DNA from: Halobellus clavatus
Lineage (GTDB): Archaea > Halobacteriota > Halobacteria > Halobacteriales > Haloferacaceae
Direction of reading: 5' to 3'
Length of the DNA: 64,000 nucleotides
NCBI RefSeq assembly: GCF_900107195.1
Contig: NZ_FNPB01000006.1
Location: forward strand, 62,001-126,000
Shown here one piece after another: positions 42,040-51,217 of this stretch. Below the pieces are notes generated by a model. That model was not told where the DNA came from. It did no database searches and worked only from the letters and a program-made list of their open reading frames with translations. The first letter of the stretch is position 1, and each line of letters opens with the position of its first letter. The position numbers were made by a program, and so were the translations under genes.

Positions 42040-43482
42040 ATGTCCGAAGGCCGAGTGCCACACCGAGGGATGTTCGTCGACGGCGATTACCACCGGCGAA
42101 ACGACACGTTCCGGGTCACCGATCCCTCGACTGGCCGACCGGTCGCCGTGGTCACGAGCGCCGGGCCTGACGGCGTCGACACCGCACTCGACGCGGCCGT
42201 CGCGGCCCAATCCGAGTGGGCGGCGATCGATCCCATCGAGCGCGGTCGGATCCTGCGCCAGGTCGCCCGGGAGCTCAAACGTCACGTCGACGAACTGGCC
42301 GAACTCGCGACGCGAGCCATCGGCCGGCCGCTCGGTCAGTCGAAAGGCCTCGTGGACAGCGCCATCGACTACGTCGACTACTACGCCGGGATGACAGACA
42401 AAGTGGAGGGCGAGAGCCTCCCCGTTGGCCAGACGAACCAGGCGTTCACCCGGCGGGAGCCGATCGGGGTCAGCGCCCAGATTGTCCCCTGGAACGCGCC
42501 GGTGCTCCTCACGTTCCGTGGGGTCGCACCGGCGCTGGCCGCCGGCAACGCGGTCGTCGTCAAGCCCTCCCCGTTCGCACCCCGGGTGATCCTCACACTC
42601 GCCGAGATCGCCAGCGAGGCGGGCCTGCCCGACGGCCTGTTCAACGTGGTCCCCGGGCGGGTCGAGACCAGTCAGGCGCTGACGACGGACGATCGCGTCG
42701 ACCAGCTCACCTTCACCGGGTCGGTCTCGACGGGGCAGCTCGTCGGCAAGACCGCGATCGACCGAGTCGTGCCCACGGTCTTAGAACTCGGTGGAAAGAG
42801 CCCCGCGGTCGTCTTCGAAGACGCTCCCCTCGACGACGCCGTCGACGGCGCGATGCAGGCGATGACGATGATCAACGGCCAGGTCTGCTTCGCCACCACC
42901 CGTGTCTTCGTCCACGAGGACGTCTACGACGAGTTCACACGACGGTACGTCGACGCCGTCGACGCCCTCGAACTCGGGGCCGGCATCGACGACCCGGACC
43001 TCGGTCCGGTGATCTCCGAAGATGCGCTCGCGGAGATCGATCAGTACGTCCAAGCAGCGATCGACGACGGAGCGACAGTGCTCACCGGGGGCCGGCCGGC
43101 CGACCGCGAGGGCACCTTCTACGAACCGACGATCATCGAAGGGGCCGACGACGACGCGGCTATCTCCTGTGAGGAGGTCTTCGGTCCGGTGATTAGCCTC
43201 TACGAATTCGCAGACGAGAAAGAGGCGATCCGGCGGGCGAACGACACCGACTACGGCCTCTACGCGACGGTGTGGACGAACACGCTGGACCGCGCTCATC
43301 GAGTCGCCAACGGTATCGAGGCGGGCAGCGTGATGGTGAATCAGTACGCCGGGTCCCGGCCCCAGACGCCGTTCGGCGGCTACAACAAGAGCGGGCTTGG
43401 ACGCGAGAAGGGAATGCAGGCGGTCGATCACTACACGGAGCTGAAGACGATCAACGTAGAGATCGGCTCCGTCGAGGAGTAG
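42040..43482 (+). CDS. NAD(P)-dependent aldehyde dehydrogenase
   Basis: The 480-residue enzyme has the catalytic Glu249 in ELGGKSP and nucleophilic Cys283 in GQVCFATTR, with the TGSVSTGQLVGK cofactor loop before them. ALDH enzymes oxidise aldehydes to acids. Next to an O-demethylase, vanillin- or benzaldehyde-type aldehydes or muconic semialdehydes are likely substrates. It is divergent from the amidohydrolase gene, sharing a 120-base promoter region, and is followed 66 bases later by an SDR gene on the same strand. Confidence 0.93.
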   Translation: MSEGRVPHRGMFVDGDYHRRNDTFRVTDPSTGRPVAVVTSAGPDGVDTALDAAVAAQSEWAAIDPIERGRILRQVARELKRHVDELAELATRAIGRPLGQSKGLVDSAIDYVDYYAGMTDKVEGESLPVGQTNQAFTRREPIGVSAQIVPWNAPVLLTFRGVAPALAAGNAVVVKPSPFAPRVILTLAEIASEAGLPDGLFNVVPGRVETSQALTTDDRVDQLTFTGSVSTGQLVGKTAIDRVVPTVLELGGKSPAVVFEDAPLDDAVDGAMQAMTMINGQVCFATTRVFVHEDVYDEFTRRYVDAVDALELGAGIDDPDLGPVISEDALAEIDQYVQAAIDDGATVLTGGRPADREGTFYEPTIIEGADDDAAISCEEVFGPVISLYEFADEKEAIRRANDTDYGLYATVWTNTLDRAHRVANGIEAGSVMVNQYAGSRPQTPFGGYNKSGLGREKGMQAVDHYTELKTINVEIGSVEE

Positions 43483-43548
43483 CGGTCGGTCCCACGCGCT
43501 CCCGGGCGACGCCAATGGTTATAGGCTGGGAAGGCGTTCTCCCACCTG

Positions 43549-44277
43549 ATGTTCACAGACCAGACCGCGGTCGTGACCGGTGCTGCGACGGGGATCGGAC
43601 GAGCCATCGCCGAGCGTCTCGCAAGCGACGGCGCGCACGTGATCGTCGTCGACGTCGCCGACGGATCTGAGACGGTCCAGCAGATCGAAGCCGCCGGCGG
43701 GAGCGCCGCCTACCGCGAGGCCGACGTCACCGACGAGGACGCGATGGCGGCCGTGTTCGATGGCACTGACGTCGATATCCTGGTCAACAACGCGGCGTAC
43801 TACGCACCGCTCGTTACCGACAAGAAGCGCTTCGACCAGATCAGCGCCGACGAGTGGGACACCGTGATGGCAGTCAACGCCAAGGGGCCGTTTCTCGCGG
43901 CAAAGCACGCACTCGAGGATCTCTCCGGTGGCGGTCGCATCGTCAACATCTCCTCCTCGGTGGTGACGATGGGCGTCCCGGGGTTCCTGCACTACGTCGC
44001 CTCGAAGGGGGCCGTGCTCTCGATGACGCGAGCGATGGCGGCCGAGGTGGGTGACCTGGACGTGCGAGTGAATGCGGTGCTGCCGGGCTACACGTGGTCG
44101 GAGGCCTCACAGCAGGCCGGCGAGGCATACTTAGCAGACTACGTCGAGAAACAGGCGCTCGATCGTGTGGTGAAACCGGACGACATCGCGGGCGTCGTGA
44201 CCTTCCTCGCCGGCCCCGACAGCAGCGCGATGACGGGACAGGCGATCAACGCCGACCCCGGACTCTCCTACTACTGA
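43549..44277 (+). CDS. Short-chain dehydrogenase/reductase
   Basis: The 242-residue Rossmann enzyme has TGAATGIG near residue 8, the NNAAYY segment, and the catalytic Tyr149-x3-Lys153 (YVASK) preceded by Ser in NISSSV. It interconverts alcohols and ketones or dihydrodiols and catechols with NAD(P). It has its own TATA-like GGTTATAGG about 28 bases before the ATG. In this setting, a benzylic alcohol or dihydrodiol dehydrogenase is possible, but the substrate is not determined by sequence. Confidence 0.92.
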   Translation: MFTDQTAVVTGAATGIGRAIAERLASDGAHVIVVDVADGSETVQQIEAAGGSAAYREADVTDEDAMAAVFDGTDVDILVNNAAYYAPLVTDKKRFDQISADEWDTVMAVNAKGPFLAAKHALEDLSGGGRIVNISSSVVTMGVPGFLHYVASKGAVLSMTRAMAAEVGDLDVRVNAVLPGYTWSEASQQAGEAYLADYVEKQALDRVVKPDDIAGVVTFLAGPDSSAMTGQAINADPGLSYY

Positions 44278-44292
44278 GGGGCGGATCCGCCA

Positions 44293-45201
44293 TCAACTCA
44301 GGAGCGTCACGCCGATGGCTCCGCCGACCGCGACGAGCGCCCCGAGGACGAGCCGCGGGGTGATCCGTTCGAGGTCGTCGCTCACGAAGAAGACGGAGAG
44401 GAAGATCACCACGAGCGGGCTTGACTGCACCAGCGGCACGACGAGCGAGACCGGCTCTACCTCCAGCGCGCCGTAGTACCCGAGCAGGAAGACGGTGTTC
44501 GCGAGACCTGCACCCACGAGCCACGGGAGTTCCTCGCGCTCGACCTCGCGGAGATCCGGGATCCCTTGCGTCCACCACAGATACACGAGGAAGCCGAGCC
44601 CGGCGCTGACGGTCTTCACTGTCAGCCCCGTCAGGACTGCTGCACCCTCGGCGAATCCGAGTTTGGCGAACGTCGGTTCGATCCCATAGAAGAACGCCGC
44701 GGCGAAGGGGAACGCGAGGCCGACGTACCCCGTATTGCCCGCCGTCTGGCCGCCCCGACCGTGTTCGTAGGTGATGATCGCGATCCCGGCGACGATGGCG
44801 ATCATCGAGACCAAGTGGCCGGGCGAGACGACCTCGCCGAGCACCACCACAGCCACCAGCGAGGCGTGCAGCGGCTGTGAGGCCTTGATCGGTTCTGCCC
44901 GGCTGGAGCCGATCCGTTTGATCCCCTCGAAGTGCATCGCTCGCCCGACCATCGTCCCCAAGAGCCCCGCCGCGGTGAAGGCGGCGAGCGAGCGCAGCGT
45001 GAGTTCCTGCAGCGGTGAGCCGAGGACGAACGCCGCTGGCACGAGGGCGAGGATATTCACCGCCAGGACGATCACGAGCGCGTCAGATGAGTCGCTGGTG
45101 ATCGTCCCGTAACGGATCGACAGCGACTGCACCGCGAGCGCGCACGCCCCGAGCACCGCAAGGAGGACGCCGACGCTGAACACGTCACCGACGGGCGTCA
45201 T
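44293..45201 (-). CDS. EamA/DMT-family membrane transporter
   Basis: The 302-residue protein has ten predicted membrane spans in two EamA repeats (about residues 8-140 and 155-300), the second ending RLVLGALVAVGGAIGVTLLS. DMT-family proteins export or import metabolites, often amino acids or aromatic compounds. It is convergent with the SDR gene, 16 bases apart. Its relation to the catabolic genes is positional only. Confidence 0.87.
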   Translation of the reverse strand: MTPVGDVFSVGVLLAVLGACALAVQSLSIRYGTITSDSSDALVIVLAVNILALVPAAFVLGSPLQELTLRSLAAFTAAGLLGTMVGRAMHFEGIKRIGSSRAEPIKASQPLHASLVAVVVLGEVVSPGHLVSMIAIVAGIAIITYEHGRGGQTAGNTGYVGLAFPFAAAFFYGIEPTFAKLGFAEGAAVLTGLTVKTVSAGLGFLVYLWWTQGIPDLREVEREELPWLVGAGLANTVFLLGYYGALEVEPVSLVVPLVQSSPLVVIFLSVFFVSDDLERITPRLVLGALVAVGGAIGVTLLS

Positions 45202-45321
45202 ATCGTGGCTCCCTGGCTCGATCTGCCCGAATCGGCGGAGTGGCCGAGGCAGTCGATACGCGCGCTGACCCCAACTGAAGATACCGAGACGGCGGCGAAT
45301 ACTCGCACGATCATCACGGGA

Positions 45322-46083
45322 TCAGCGCCACTTCATCAGTCGGTGTTCAGCAGCGCGAAGGCCTTCCTGAGCGAGGATGATGAGTAACACCGGGATGAGA
45401 ACCCACCCGAGAAGCAGGTCGACGCGTTGCTGCTGGAACCAGTAGTTGACCATATAGCCGACACCCGAGCCCGCACCGAACACCTCCGCGATGAAGAGCA
45501 CCTTCCAGGAGACGACCAGACCCCAGTACATCGACGGGAAGAGGTACTCAAGCACCTGCGGCAAGAGGATGTCGCGATACTTCTGCAGGGTACTCGCCCC
45601 GAAGAAGTCCGCCATTTCGGTGATCTCGGGGTCGAGTTCCTGGGTCCCCTCCCACATATTCAGGATGACGAAGGGGACGCCGACGATCACGACCGTTAGC
45701 ACCGGGACCCACTCGGAGATGCCGATCGCGATGATGAGCGCGAACGCGACGGCGATGGCCGGGACGGACAGGCCGAGAACGATCCACGACCGAAGGAACG
45801 CTTCGGCGTCCTCGCGGAGGCCCATCGCGGTGCCGACGATCGTGCCGACGACGACCGAGATCGCGAAGCCCGCCAACAGCCGGCGGAAGGTGTCCGTGAC
45901 ATTTCCCCGATACGTGCCGAACTGTGGGTCCGAGATCACCGTCTGCGTGGCGGTGAGCAACTCCGGGATACTGGGAAACACGTAGTAGGCGAAGAACTGC
46001 GAGGCGACCTGCCAGGCGGCCAGTAGCACGACGGCCACGAGGGCCTTCTTACCGAGGTTTCTATCAGTAATATAAGATTTCAT
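45322..46083 (-). CDS. ABC transporter permease (SsuC/TauC type)
   Basis: The 253-residue protein has about six membrane spans and the permease EAA loop, MADFFGASTLQKYRDILLPQ near residue 165. It belongs to the nitrate/sulfonate/taurine-type importer group, which includes phthalate transporters. It follows the binding-protein gene on the minus strand with an 18-base gap. A second permease of the same family is encoded on the + strand next to the ATPase, so the channel may be a heterodimer. Confidence 0.9.
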   Translation of the reverse strand: MKSYITDRNLGKKALVAVVLLAAWQVASQFFAYYVFPSIPELLTATQTVISDPQFGTYRGNVTDTFRRLLAGFAISVVVGTIVGTAMGLREDAEAFLRSWIVLGLSVPAIAVAFALIIAIGISEWVPVLTVVIVGVPFVILNMWEGTQELDPEITEMADFFGASTLQKYRDILLPQVLEYLFPSMYWGLVVSWKVLFIAEVFGAGSGVGYMVNYWFQQQRVDLLLGWVLIPVLLIILAQEGLRAAEHRLMKWR

Positions 46084-46101
46084 TAGAACGATGGCCAGCC
46101 G

Positions 46102-47172
46102 CTACAGCGGATTCCGGAGCAGTTCGTCCTGGGCGGGTACTTCGTCGACGAACTCGTACTGGTTCATCAGTTCGATGAACTGCCAGGTGGCGTCCCGGTA
46201 GCCCGAGTCCCACCCGCCGCGGAAGACCTGCTCGTCGTTGGCCCACTCGTCGACCACGTCGACCTTCGCTTGGGTGTCGACCGAGGCGGTCTCGCCGTAC
46301 TCCTCGAGGATGGAGACGGTGTTCTCGCGCCAGTGGGTGGCGGCTGCCTCTGCGCCGCGAAGGAGTCCCGCTGCGGTTTCGGTGTTGTTGTCGTACCAGT
46401 CGGAGTACGTGAACCACGCGGTGAGCGGCAGCGTGTACCCCGCGCGCTCGCGCCACATCGCGTTCAGTTGCGAGAGCCGACGGTAGGTATCCGGCTGCGC
46501 CTCCATCGTGATGGTGAGGCCGCTGACGTTGATCACCCCATCGACCTGTTCGTCCGTGAGCAGGCCGAGGAGCGCCGGCGGCGCCGCCGTCGTCGTCTCG
46601 AAGTCCTGACGCATTCGGAGGCCCGATTCCTCCGCGACGACCGCCTGGAACGCTTGAACGGTCGAGGACCCCCACGACCAGACGCCGATCCGCTGGCCTT
46701 CGAGGTCGCTGATCGACATATAATCGCTGCTTTCCCGCGTGTACAGCGCGTTGATGCTCTGGAGGCACCCGTTCCAGCCGAACGTTACGAGGTCTTCGCC
46801 CTTCAGGTAGTTACTCACGTAGGGCATCATCGACACCATATTGACGTCGACTTCACCACCGGTGAGCGACTGGACCTGTGCGCCGAAGGGGGCGTAGTCG
46901 ACTGTCAGGTCGATGCCCTCGTCCTCGAAGACGCCGTCGTCCGTGGCGGCCTCGTACATCGGGTAGTGAATCGTCCCTTCGGGGAGGAGGATGCGGACCG
47001 AGGTCATCCCACCGTCGGCTGACCCCATCGTCGTGGCCGTGGAATCGCTCTCGGTCGCCGTCTCCGTGCTCTCGTCACCGTTTCCGTCGCCGCCTCCACT
47101 ACATCCGGCGAGTCCGGCAACGCCGACCGCACCCGTGCCGGTAATAAAACGCCTTCTGGTAACACGATGCAT
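46102..47172 (-). CDS. ABC transporter substrate-binding lipoprotein (SsuA/NMT1 type)
   Basis: The 356-residue protein has a Tat signal (TRRRFITGTG, residues 5-14) and lipobox LAGC, then a Gly/Asp/Ser/Thr linker. The NMT1-like domain includes ITISDLEGQRIGVW-type text (SISDLEGQRIGVWSWGSS). Such proteins bind sulfonates, pyrimidine precursors or aromatic acids such as phthalate. A 24-codon upstream extension is rejected, because the ATG at 47172 is preceded by a TATA box and a palindrome at normal spacing. The ligand is inferred to be an organic acid from the surrounding genes. Confidence 0.9.
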   Translation of the reverse strand: MHRVTRRRFITGTGAVGVAGLAGCSGGGDGNGDESTETATESDSTATTMGSADGGMTSVRILLPEGTIHYPMYEAATDDGVFEDEGIDLTVDYAPFGAQVQSLTGGEVDVNMVSMMPYVSNYLKGEDLVTFGWNGCLQSINALYTRESSDYMSISDLEGQRIGVWSWGSSTVQAFQAVVAEESGLRMRQDFETTTAAPPALLGLLTDEQVDGVINVSGLTITMEAQPDTYRRLSQLNAMWRERAGYTLPLTAWFTYSDWYDNNTETAAGLLRGAEAAATHWRENTVSILEEYGETASVDTQAKVDVVDEWANDEQVFRGGWDSGYRDATWQFIELMNQYEFVDEVPAQDELLRNPL

Positions 47173-47181
47173 ACATCGACC

Positions 47182-47206
47182 ACCATAGTCTATGGTAATA
47201 AAAATA
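47182..47206 (-). promoter_or_regulatory. TATA box and perfect palindrome before the SsuA-like gene
   Basis: ACCATAG-T-CTATGGT (47182-47196) is a perfect palindrome with 7-base arms. It abuts a TATA element (minus-strand TATTTTTATTA, 47196-47206) and ends 10 bases before the ATG at 47172. A protein bound there would block initiation, so it is a strong operator candidate. Confidence 0.6.
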
Positions 47207-47394
47207 CCGGGAACGTTTATGATAGATCCATCGGCTCTCGACACTTCTGGACCTTGGCCCGCGGCACCGGACGGGAGTCGCCCGGGGCTATGGAAAGATT
47301 ATTATGATCCTCACGTCTTTCGCTAACTGTTCACACGATCTATGTTCCGAGACCATCCCCGCACAGCTATTCTCCTGCGGAACCCCGGAGGGCG

Positions 47395-48195
47395 ATGATG
47401 ATGGCAGCCGAAGAACGATCTGTATCGTCCGAGACCACGGGCGAGACCCTCGAACTCCGTGACATCGTCAAGCACTATCCCAGGCCCGGGCAGGGTCGCA
47501 TCCAGGTGCTCGACGAAGTCGATCTCGACGTCGAATCCGGCGCGTTCGTCTCGCTGCTCGGTCCCTCTGGCTGCGGAAAGACCACGCTGATGAACGTCAT
47601 CTCGGGGCTCGTCGAACCCACCGAGGGGACGATGCGGCGCGGCGGCCGCGACGTCACCCCCAACGATCTCTCCCTCGGCTATATCTTTCAGGAGCCGCGC
47701 CTGCTGGACTGGAAAACCGTCGCAGGCAACATCGAGTTCGCGCTCGAAGCCCGGGACGTGCCGGAATCGGAGTGGGACGAGCGGGTAACCCGGTACCTAG
47801 AGATGGTCAATCTCGACACGGAGGGCGATAACTATCCCACACGCCTCTCCGGGGGGATGAAACAGCGGGTGGCCATCGCACGAGCGCTCGCGATCGAACC
47901 CGAGATCATCCTGATGGACGAACCGTTCAGTAGTCTCGACGAGATCACGGCCCGCGACCTCCGGCAGGAGTTACTCGACATCTGGCAGCGGGAGCAGAAG
48001 ACGATCCTGTTCGTCACTCACGACATCAACGAGGCCGTGTTCCTCTCGGATTACCTCTATATGATGAACTCCAACGGAAAGATGTTCGCCCGGCGGAATA
48101 TCGGAATCGACCGGCCGCGCCAGTACGACGACCCCGAAATCGCCCAGCGCGAGGCGGAACTGTACAGAGAGTTCCACGAGCACGTGGTGGAGTGA
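47395..48195 (+). CDS. ABC transporter ATP-binding protein (SsuB/TauB type)
   Basis: The 266-residue ATPase has Walker A GPSGCGKTT near residue 54, signature LSGGMKQRVAIARAL and Walker B IILMDEPFSSLDE, all canonical for nitrate/sulfonate/taurine importers. Three ATG codons in a row (47395, 47398, 47401) may serve as start. The stop is followed after one base by the ATG of the permease gene (48197), so the two are co-translated. It is divergent from the binding-protein gene across about 220 bases. Confidence 0.93.
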   Translation: MMMAAEERSVSSETTGETLELRDIVKHYPRPGQGRIQVLDEVDLDVESGAFVSLLGPSGCGKTTLMNVISGLVEPTEGTMRRGGRDVTPNDLSLGYIFQEPRLLDWKTVAGNIEFALEARDVPESEWDERVTRYLEMVNLDTEGDNYPTRLSGGMKQRVAIARALAIEPEIILMDEPFSSLDEITARDLRQELLDIWQREQKTILFVTHDINEAVFLSDYLYMMNSNGKMFARRNIGIDRPRQYDDPEIAQREAELYREFHEHVVE

Positions 48196-48196
48196 G

Positions 48197-48985
48197 ATGA
48201 ACCGAACGCAGCGATTCGGGTACGGCGTGGCGTCGATCGCGACCCTTCTCGCCATCTGGTACGCCGGCGGGATCACCTACCCGGAGGTCCTCCCGGGACT
48301 TCCGGAGACGGTGGATTCGCTCGTTACGGTGTTGACGACGCCGGGACCGTACGATCATATGTTCTACTTCCACGTCTGGAAGACGATCGAGATGCTCTTC
48401 GCGTCACTGATCGTCTCGATGATCCTGGGAACACTTCTGGGGATCGCGCTCGGGCGGAGCGAAACGCTCGAGAGCACCATCTCGACGTGGATCTACGCCT
48501 GGCTCGCGATCCCATCGCTCGTGATCGTCTTCATCTCGGCCATCTGGATCGGGTTCAACGCGAGCAGCGGGTTCTTCGCGGTCCCAGTCGTCATCACACC
48601 CTTCGTCGCACTGAATATGTGGGAGGGCGCACGGAACCTCGATTCGGACCTCGCCGAGATGGCGGAATTCTTCGGCGCGGATCGGGTGCAGATGTTCACC
48701 GACATCATCGTCCCCCAACTCGCACCGTTCCTGTTCGCGAGCTTCCGCTCAGCCCTCTCGATCGGGTGGAAGATCACGCTACTCGTCGAGGCGTTCCTCC
48801 TCACCCGCGGTGTCGGATTTATGTTCCGACGGTACTTCGATCAGTACGACCTCCCGACGATGATGAGTTGGCTCATCATCTTCGTGGTCTTCCTGATCGT
48901 CGTCGAATACGGCGTCCTCGCACCCCTCCACGAGCGCGTGATGCGGTGGCGACCCGACGCCGAAGGCGTCCGCGTGACTGAGTGA
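48197..48985 (+). CDS. ABC transporter permease (SsuC/TauC type), second copy
   Basis: The 262-residue protein has about six membrane spans and the EAA loop MAEFFGADRVQMFTDIIVPQ near residue 155. It is related to, but distinct from, the permease at 45322-46083, so this importer likely uses two different channel subunits. It ends the ATPase-permease operon. A perfect inverted repeat follows 36 bases after its stop. Confidence 0.9.
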   Translation: MNRTQRFGYGVASIATLLAIWYAGGITYPEVLPGLPETVDSLVTVLTTPGPYDHMFYFHVWKTIEMLFASLIVSMILGTLLGIALGRSETLESTISTWIYAWLAIPSLVIVFISAIWIGFNASSGFFAVPVVITPFVALNMWEGARNLDSDLAEMAEFFGADRVQMFTDIIVPQLAPFLFASFRSALSIGWKITLLVEAFLLTRGVGFMFRRYFDQYDLPTMMSWLIIFVVFLIVVEYGVLAPLHERVMRWRPDAEGVRVTE

Positions 48986-49540
48986 TCGGCCATAGGGTGC
49001 GCCACCGATTATAGCGGCCCTTATTTTCAAAACGAAAATAAACGACTGGCAGGAGTGTCGCTCTCTCCCGATGATGGAAACGAACTGCCCCGACGTCCGG
49101 TGGAACGTATCCATTTGCTAAGGCTGACAGAGAGAACGGCCGAGAAACGCAATATACAACTACTTCATATATTATCTACAATTATCTAGTATTGTGTAGG
49201 AACACAGAACGGATTCTTATTCTAGGCTATAATAAACCGAGAGAAACAAGATACAATTATTCCTCGGAATTTTCAGAAGTAAAACGCGAGTCTCCGATCG
49301 TCAGGGCGCGGGGGACAGTGCCCCACGGAGACGGTGGGAGCCGGACTGTCTGTCGGTCGAAGTGTACCGAGCGATGGGGGCAGCTTCAGAGTACACGCAC
49401 CCTCGCTGCGCTCGTGCGAACGCCGCCATCGGCGTCGATCCACCCGTCGCCCGCTCCACAATCCGCCGCGCTGTCGGGTGAATGTGCGCTGCGGCGCCGT
49501 CTGCGAATAGTTTTTGTATCGGGTTATGCATACGTATAGT
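48986..49540. other. Gene-free AT-rich stretch (555 bases)
   Basis: The central part (about 49130-49290) is notably AT-rich compared with its surroundings. No acidic, homologous open frame was found in either direction; the frames at 49192-49539 and 49273-49632 have basic or atypical composition. Two palindromes mark its ends. It may be regulatory, a non-coding RNA locus or the scar of an insertion. Confidence 0.65.
49021..49041. repeat. Perfect inverted repeat with 8-base arms
   Basis: Arms TTATTTTC and GAAAATAA flank AAAAC. The position just after the permease gene suggests a terminator-like element or a protein-binding site. Confidence 0.6.
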
Positions 49541-49544
49541 ATGC
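49511..49544 (+). promoter_or_regulatory. TATA-like box and palindrome over the start of the AOR gene
   Basis: TTTTTGTA (49511-49518) lies about 26 bases before the ATG at 49541. GCATAC-GTATA-GTATGC (49528-49544) is a perfect inverted repeat that overlaps the start codon. Together they resemble a repressed leaderless promoter. Confidence 0.45.
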
Positions 49545-51217
49545 TCCACGCGACAGGATCACTCTTGACCATCGACGTCGGTGACCGGGAGACGGAGACG
49601 ACCACCATCGACGAGGAACTCGAGGAGTTCATCGGCGGACGGGGGATTTCGACGAAGTTGGCGCACGACCGAATCCCGTTCGACGCCGACCCGCTCGGCC
49701 CGGAGAACCGGGTCTATCTGGCCGCCGGACCGCTCCAGCAGTCCGATATGAGCTTCACCGGCCGGATGAATATGACGGGGCTCTCCCCACTGACCGACGG
49801 TATTCTCTCTTCGAACGCTGGCGGCTATCTCTCGCGGAACTTCGTCGGCACTGGTCACTCCGTAGTCGAACTCACCGGGGCGAGCGACGAGTTGCTGGCC
49901 GTCCACGTCACTGACGAGGGCATCGAATTCGAGACGGTTTCAGCGCTCGAAGGCGCGACGGTTCCGGAAGTCACCGAGGAGATGAACGAGCGGCACGGAC
50001 TCGAGAGCGAAAATCTCGTCACCATCGGGCCGGCAGGCGAGAACGAAGTCCGATTCGCCTCGGCGATGACCTACGACGAGCGCGCGTTCGGCCGCGGCGG
50101 CCTGGGTGCGATCCTCGGATCGAAGAACGTCAAGTGCATCTCCTTCGCGGGCGACTCCGCACCGGAGCTCGAAATGCCGAACGAGGATATCCAGATGGAC
50201 GTCCACCGACAGGCGGCCACGAGCGACGACATCTTCCGCCGACAGGGGACGACCCACCTCGTGCAGGTCCTCAACGACAACTTCTCGCTGCCGTCGCACT
50301 ACTTCGCCGATCAGTCCTTCGAGGGCGTCGAGCAGATCAACGGCGACCGCGTCGAGGAGAAGAAGTACAAGAAGGCGGCCTGCTCGGTGTGCGCCTTCGC
50401 GTGTAAACTCCCGACTCGCGACGAAGCGACCGGACTGGAGACCGAGGGACCGGAGTTCGAGACCATTATGGCGTTCGGGAGCAACTCCGGCGTCGACGAC
50501 ATCGTCGACATTATGAAGTCCAACGATATGTGCGACGACCTCGGGATGGACACCATCTCCTGCGGCAACACGATCGCCGCATACCTCGCGAGCGAGGACG
50601 AGTTCGGCAACGTCGAACTGATCCACGAACTGGTCGAGAAGATCGCCCACCGCGAGGGTATCGGCGATACGCTCGCTGAAGGCATCGACCGGGCCCACGA
50701 AGAACTCGGCGTCGAGAACTGGACCGTGAAGGGGATGGACTTCGCCGCCCACGACGGGCGCGTCGTCCACGGACAGGGCCTCTCGTACGCCGTCGCCAAC
50801 CGCGGTGCGGACCACATGTACTCGACGGTGATGATTCCGGAGTACAACGACGTGATCCCCGCCGAAGGCACTAGCGGCAAAGCGGACTTCATCATCGATC
50901 ACGAGAACCGCAACGCCGTCCGCGACAGCGCTGTCCTCTGTCAGTTCGGGCTGGGTCGGGTCATCGAAGAAGAGATCTTCGAGGCGCTGTTCGGCACCGA
51001 CTACGAGGACCTGCTGGCCGTCGGTGACCGCGTGGTGACCCTCGAACGGCACTTCGCGAACCAGCGTGGCCGCGACGCCGAGGACGACCGCCTCCCGTAC
51101 GACCTCCCGGACCTCGACTCGTCGATCCAGGAGTACTACGACGCACGCGGGTGGACCGACGACGGACACGTCCCCGGCGACCTCGTCGCGGACTTCGCGC
51201 AAGCGGCCGACGACTGA
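49541..51217 (+). CDS. Aldehyde ferredoxin oxidoreductase (tungsten enzyme)
   Basis: The 558-residue protein fits the tungsten aldehyde:ferredoxin oxidoreductase family. Iron-sulfur ligands C281, C284 and C288 (CSVCAFAC) and a distant C467 (VLCQFG) match the family spacing. The N-terminal domain carries the tungstopterin-binding phrase GRGGLGAILGSKNVK. The enzyme oxidises aldehydes to acids with ferredoxin. In-frame ATG codons upstream (such as 49526) exist; 49541 is chosen for the MLHATGSLLTIDV family start. It may remove aldehydes arising from the adjacent aromatic pathway. Confidence 0.9.
   Translation: MLHATGSLLTIDVGDRETETTTIDEELEEFIGGRGISTKLAHDRIPFDADPLGPENRVYLAAGPLQQSDMSFTGRMNMTGLSPLTDGILSSNAGGYLSRNFVGTGHSVVELTGASDELLAVHVTDEGIEFETVSALEGATVPEVTEEMNERHGLESENLVTIGPAGENEVRFASAMTYDERAFGRGGLGAILGSKNVKCISFAGDSAPELEMPNEDIQMDVHRQAATSDDIFRRQGTTHLVQVLNDNFSLPSHYFADQSFEGVEQINGDRVEEKKYKKAACSVCAFACKLPTRDEATGLETEGPEFETIMAFGSNSGVDDIVDIMKSNDMCDDLGMDTISCGNTIAAYLASEDEFGNVELIHELVEKIAHREGIGDTLAEGIDRAHEELGVENWTVKGMDFAAHDGRVVHGQGLSYAVANRGADHMYSTVMIPEYNDVIPAEGTSGKADFIIDHENRNAVRDSAVLCQFGLGRVIEEEIFEALFGTDYEDLLAVGDRVVTLERHFANQRGRDAEDDRLPYDLPDLDSSIQEYYDARGWTDDGHVPGDLVADFAQAADD

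Noticed and set aside
49192-49632. Short open frames in the AT-rich gap before the AOR gene
   Set aside because: They are basic or atypical in composition and overlap the AOR start, so they are not supported as genes.
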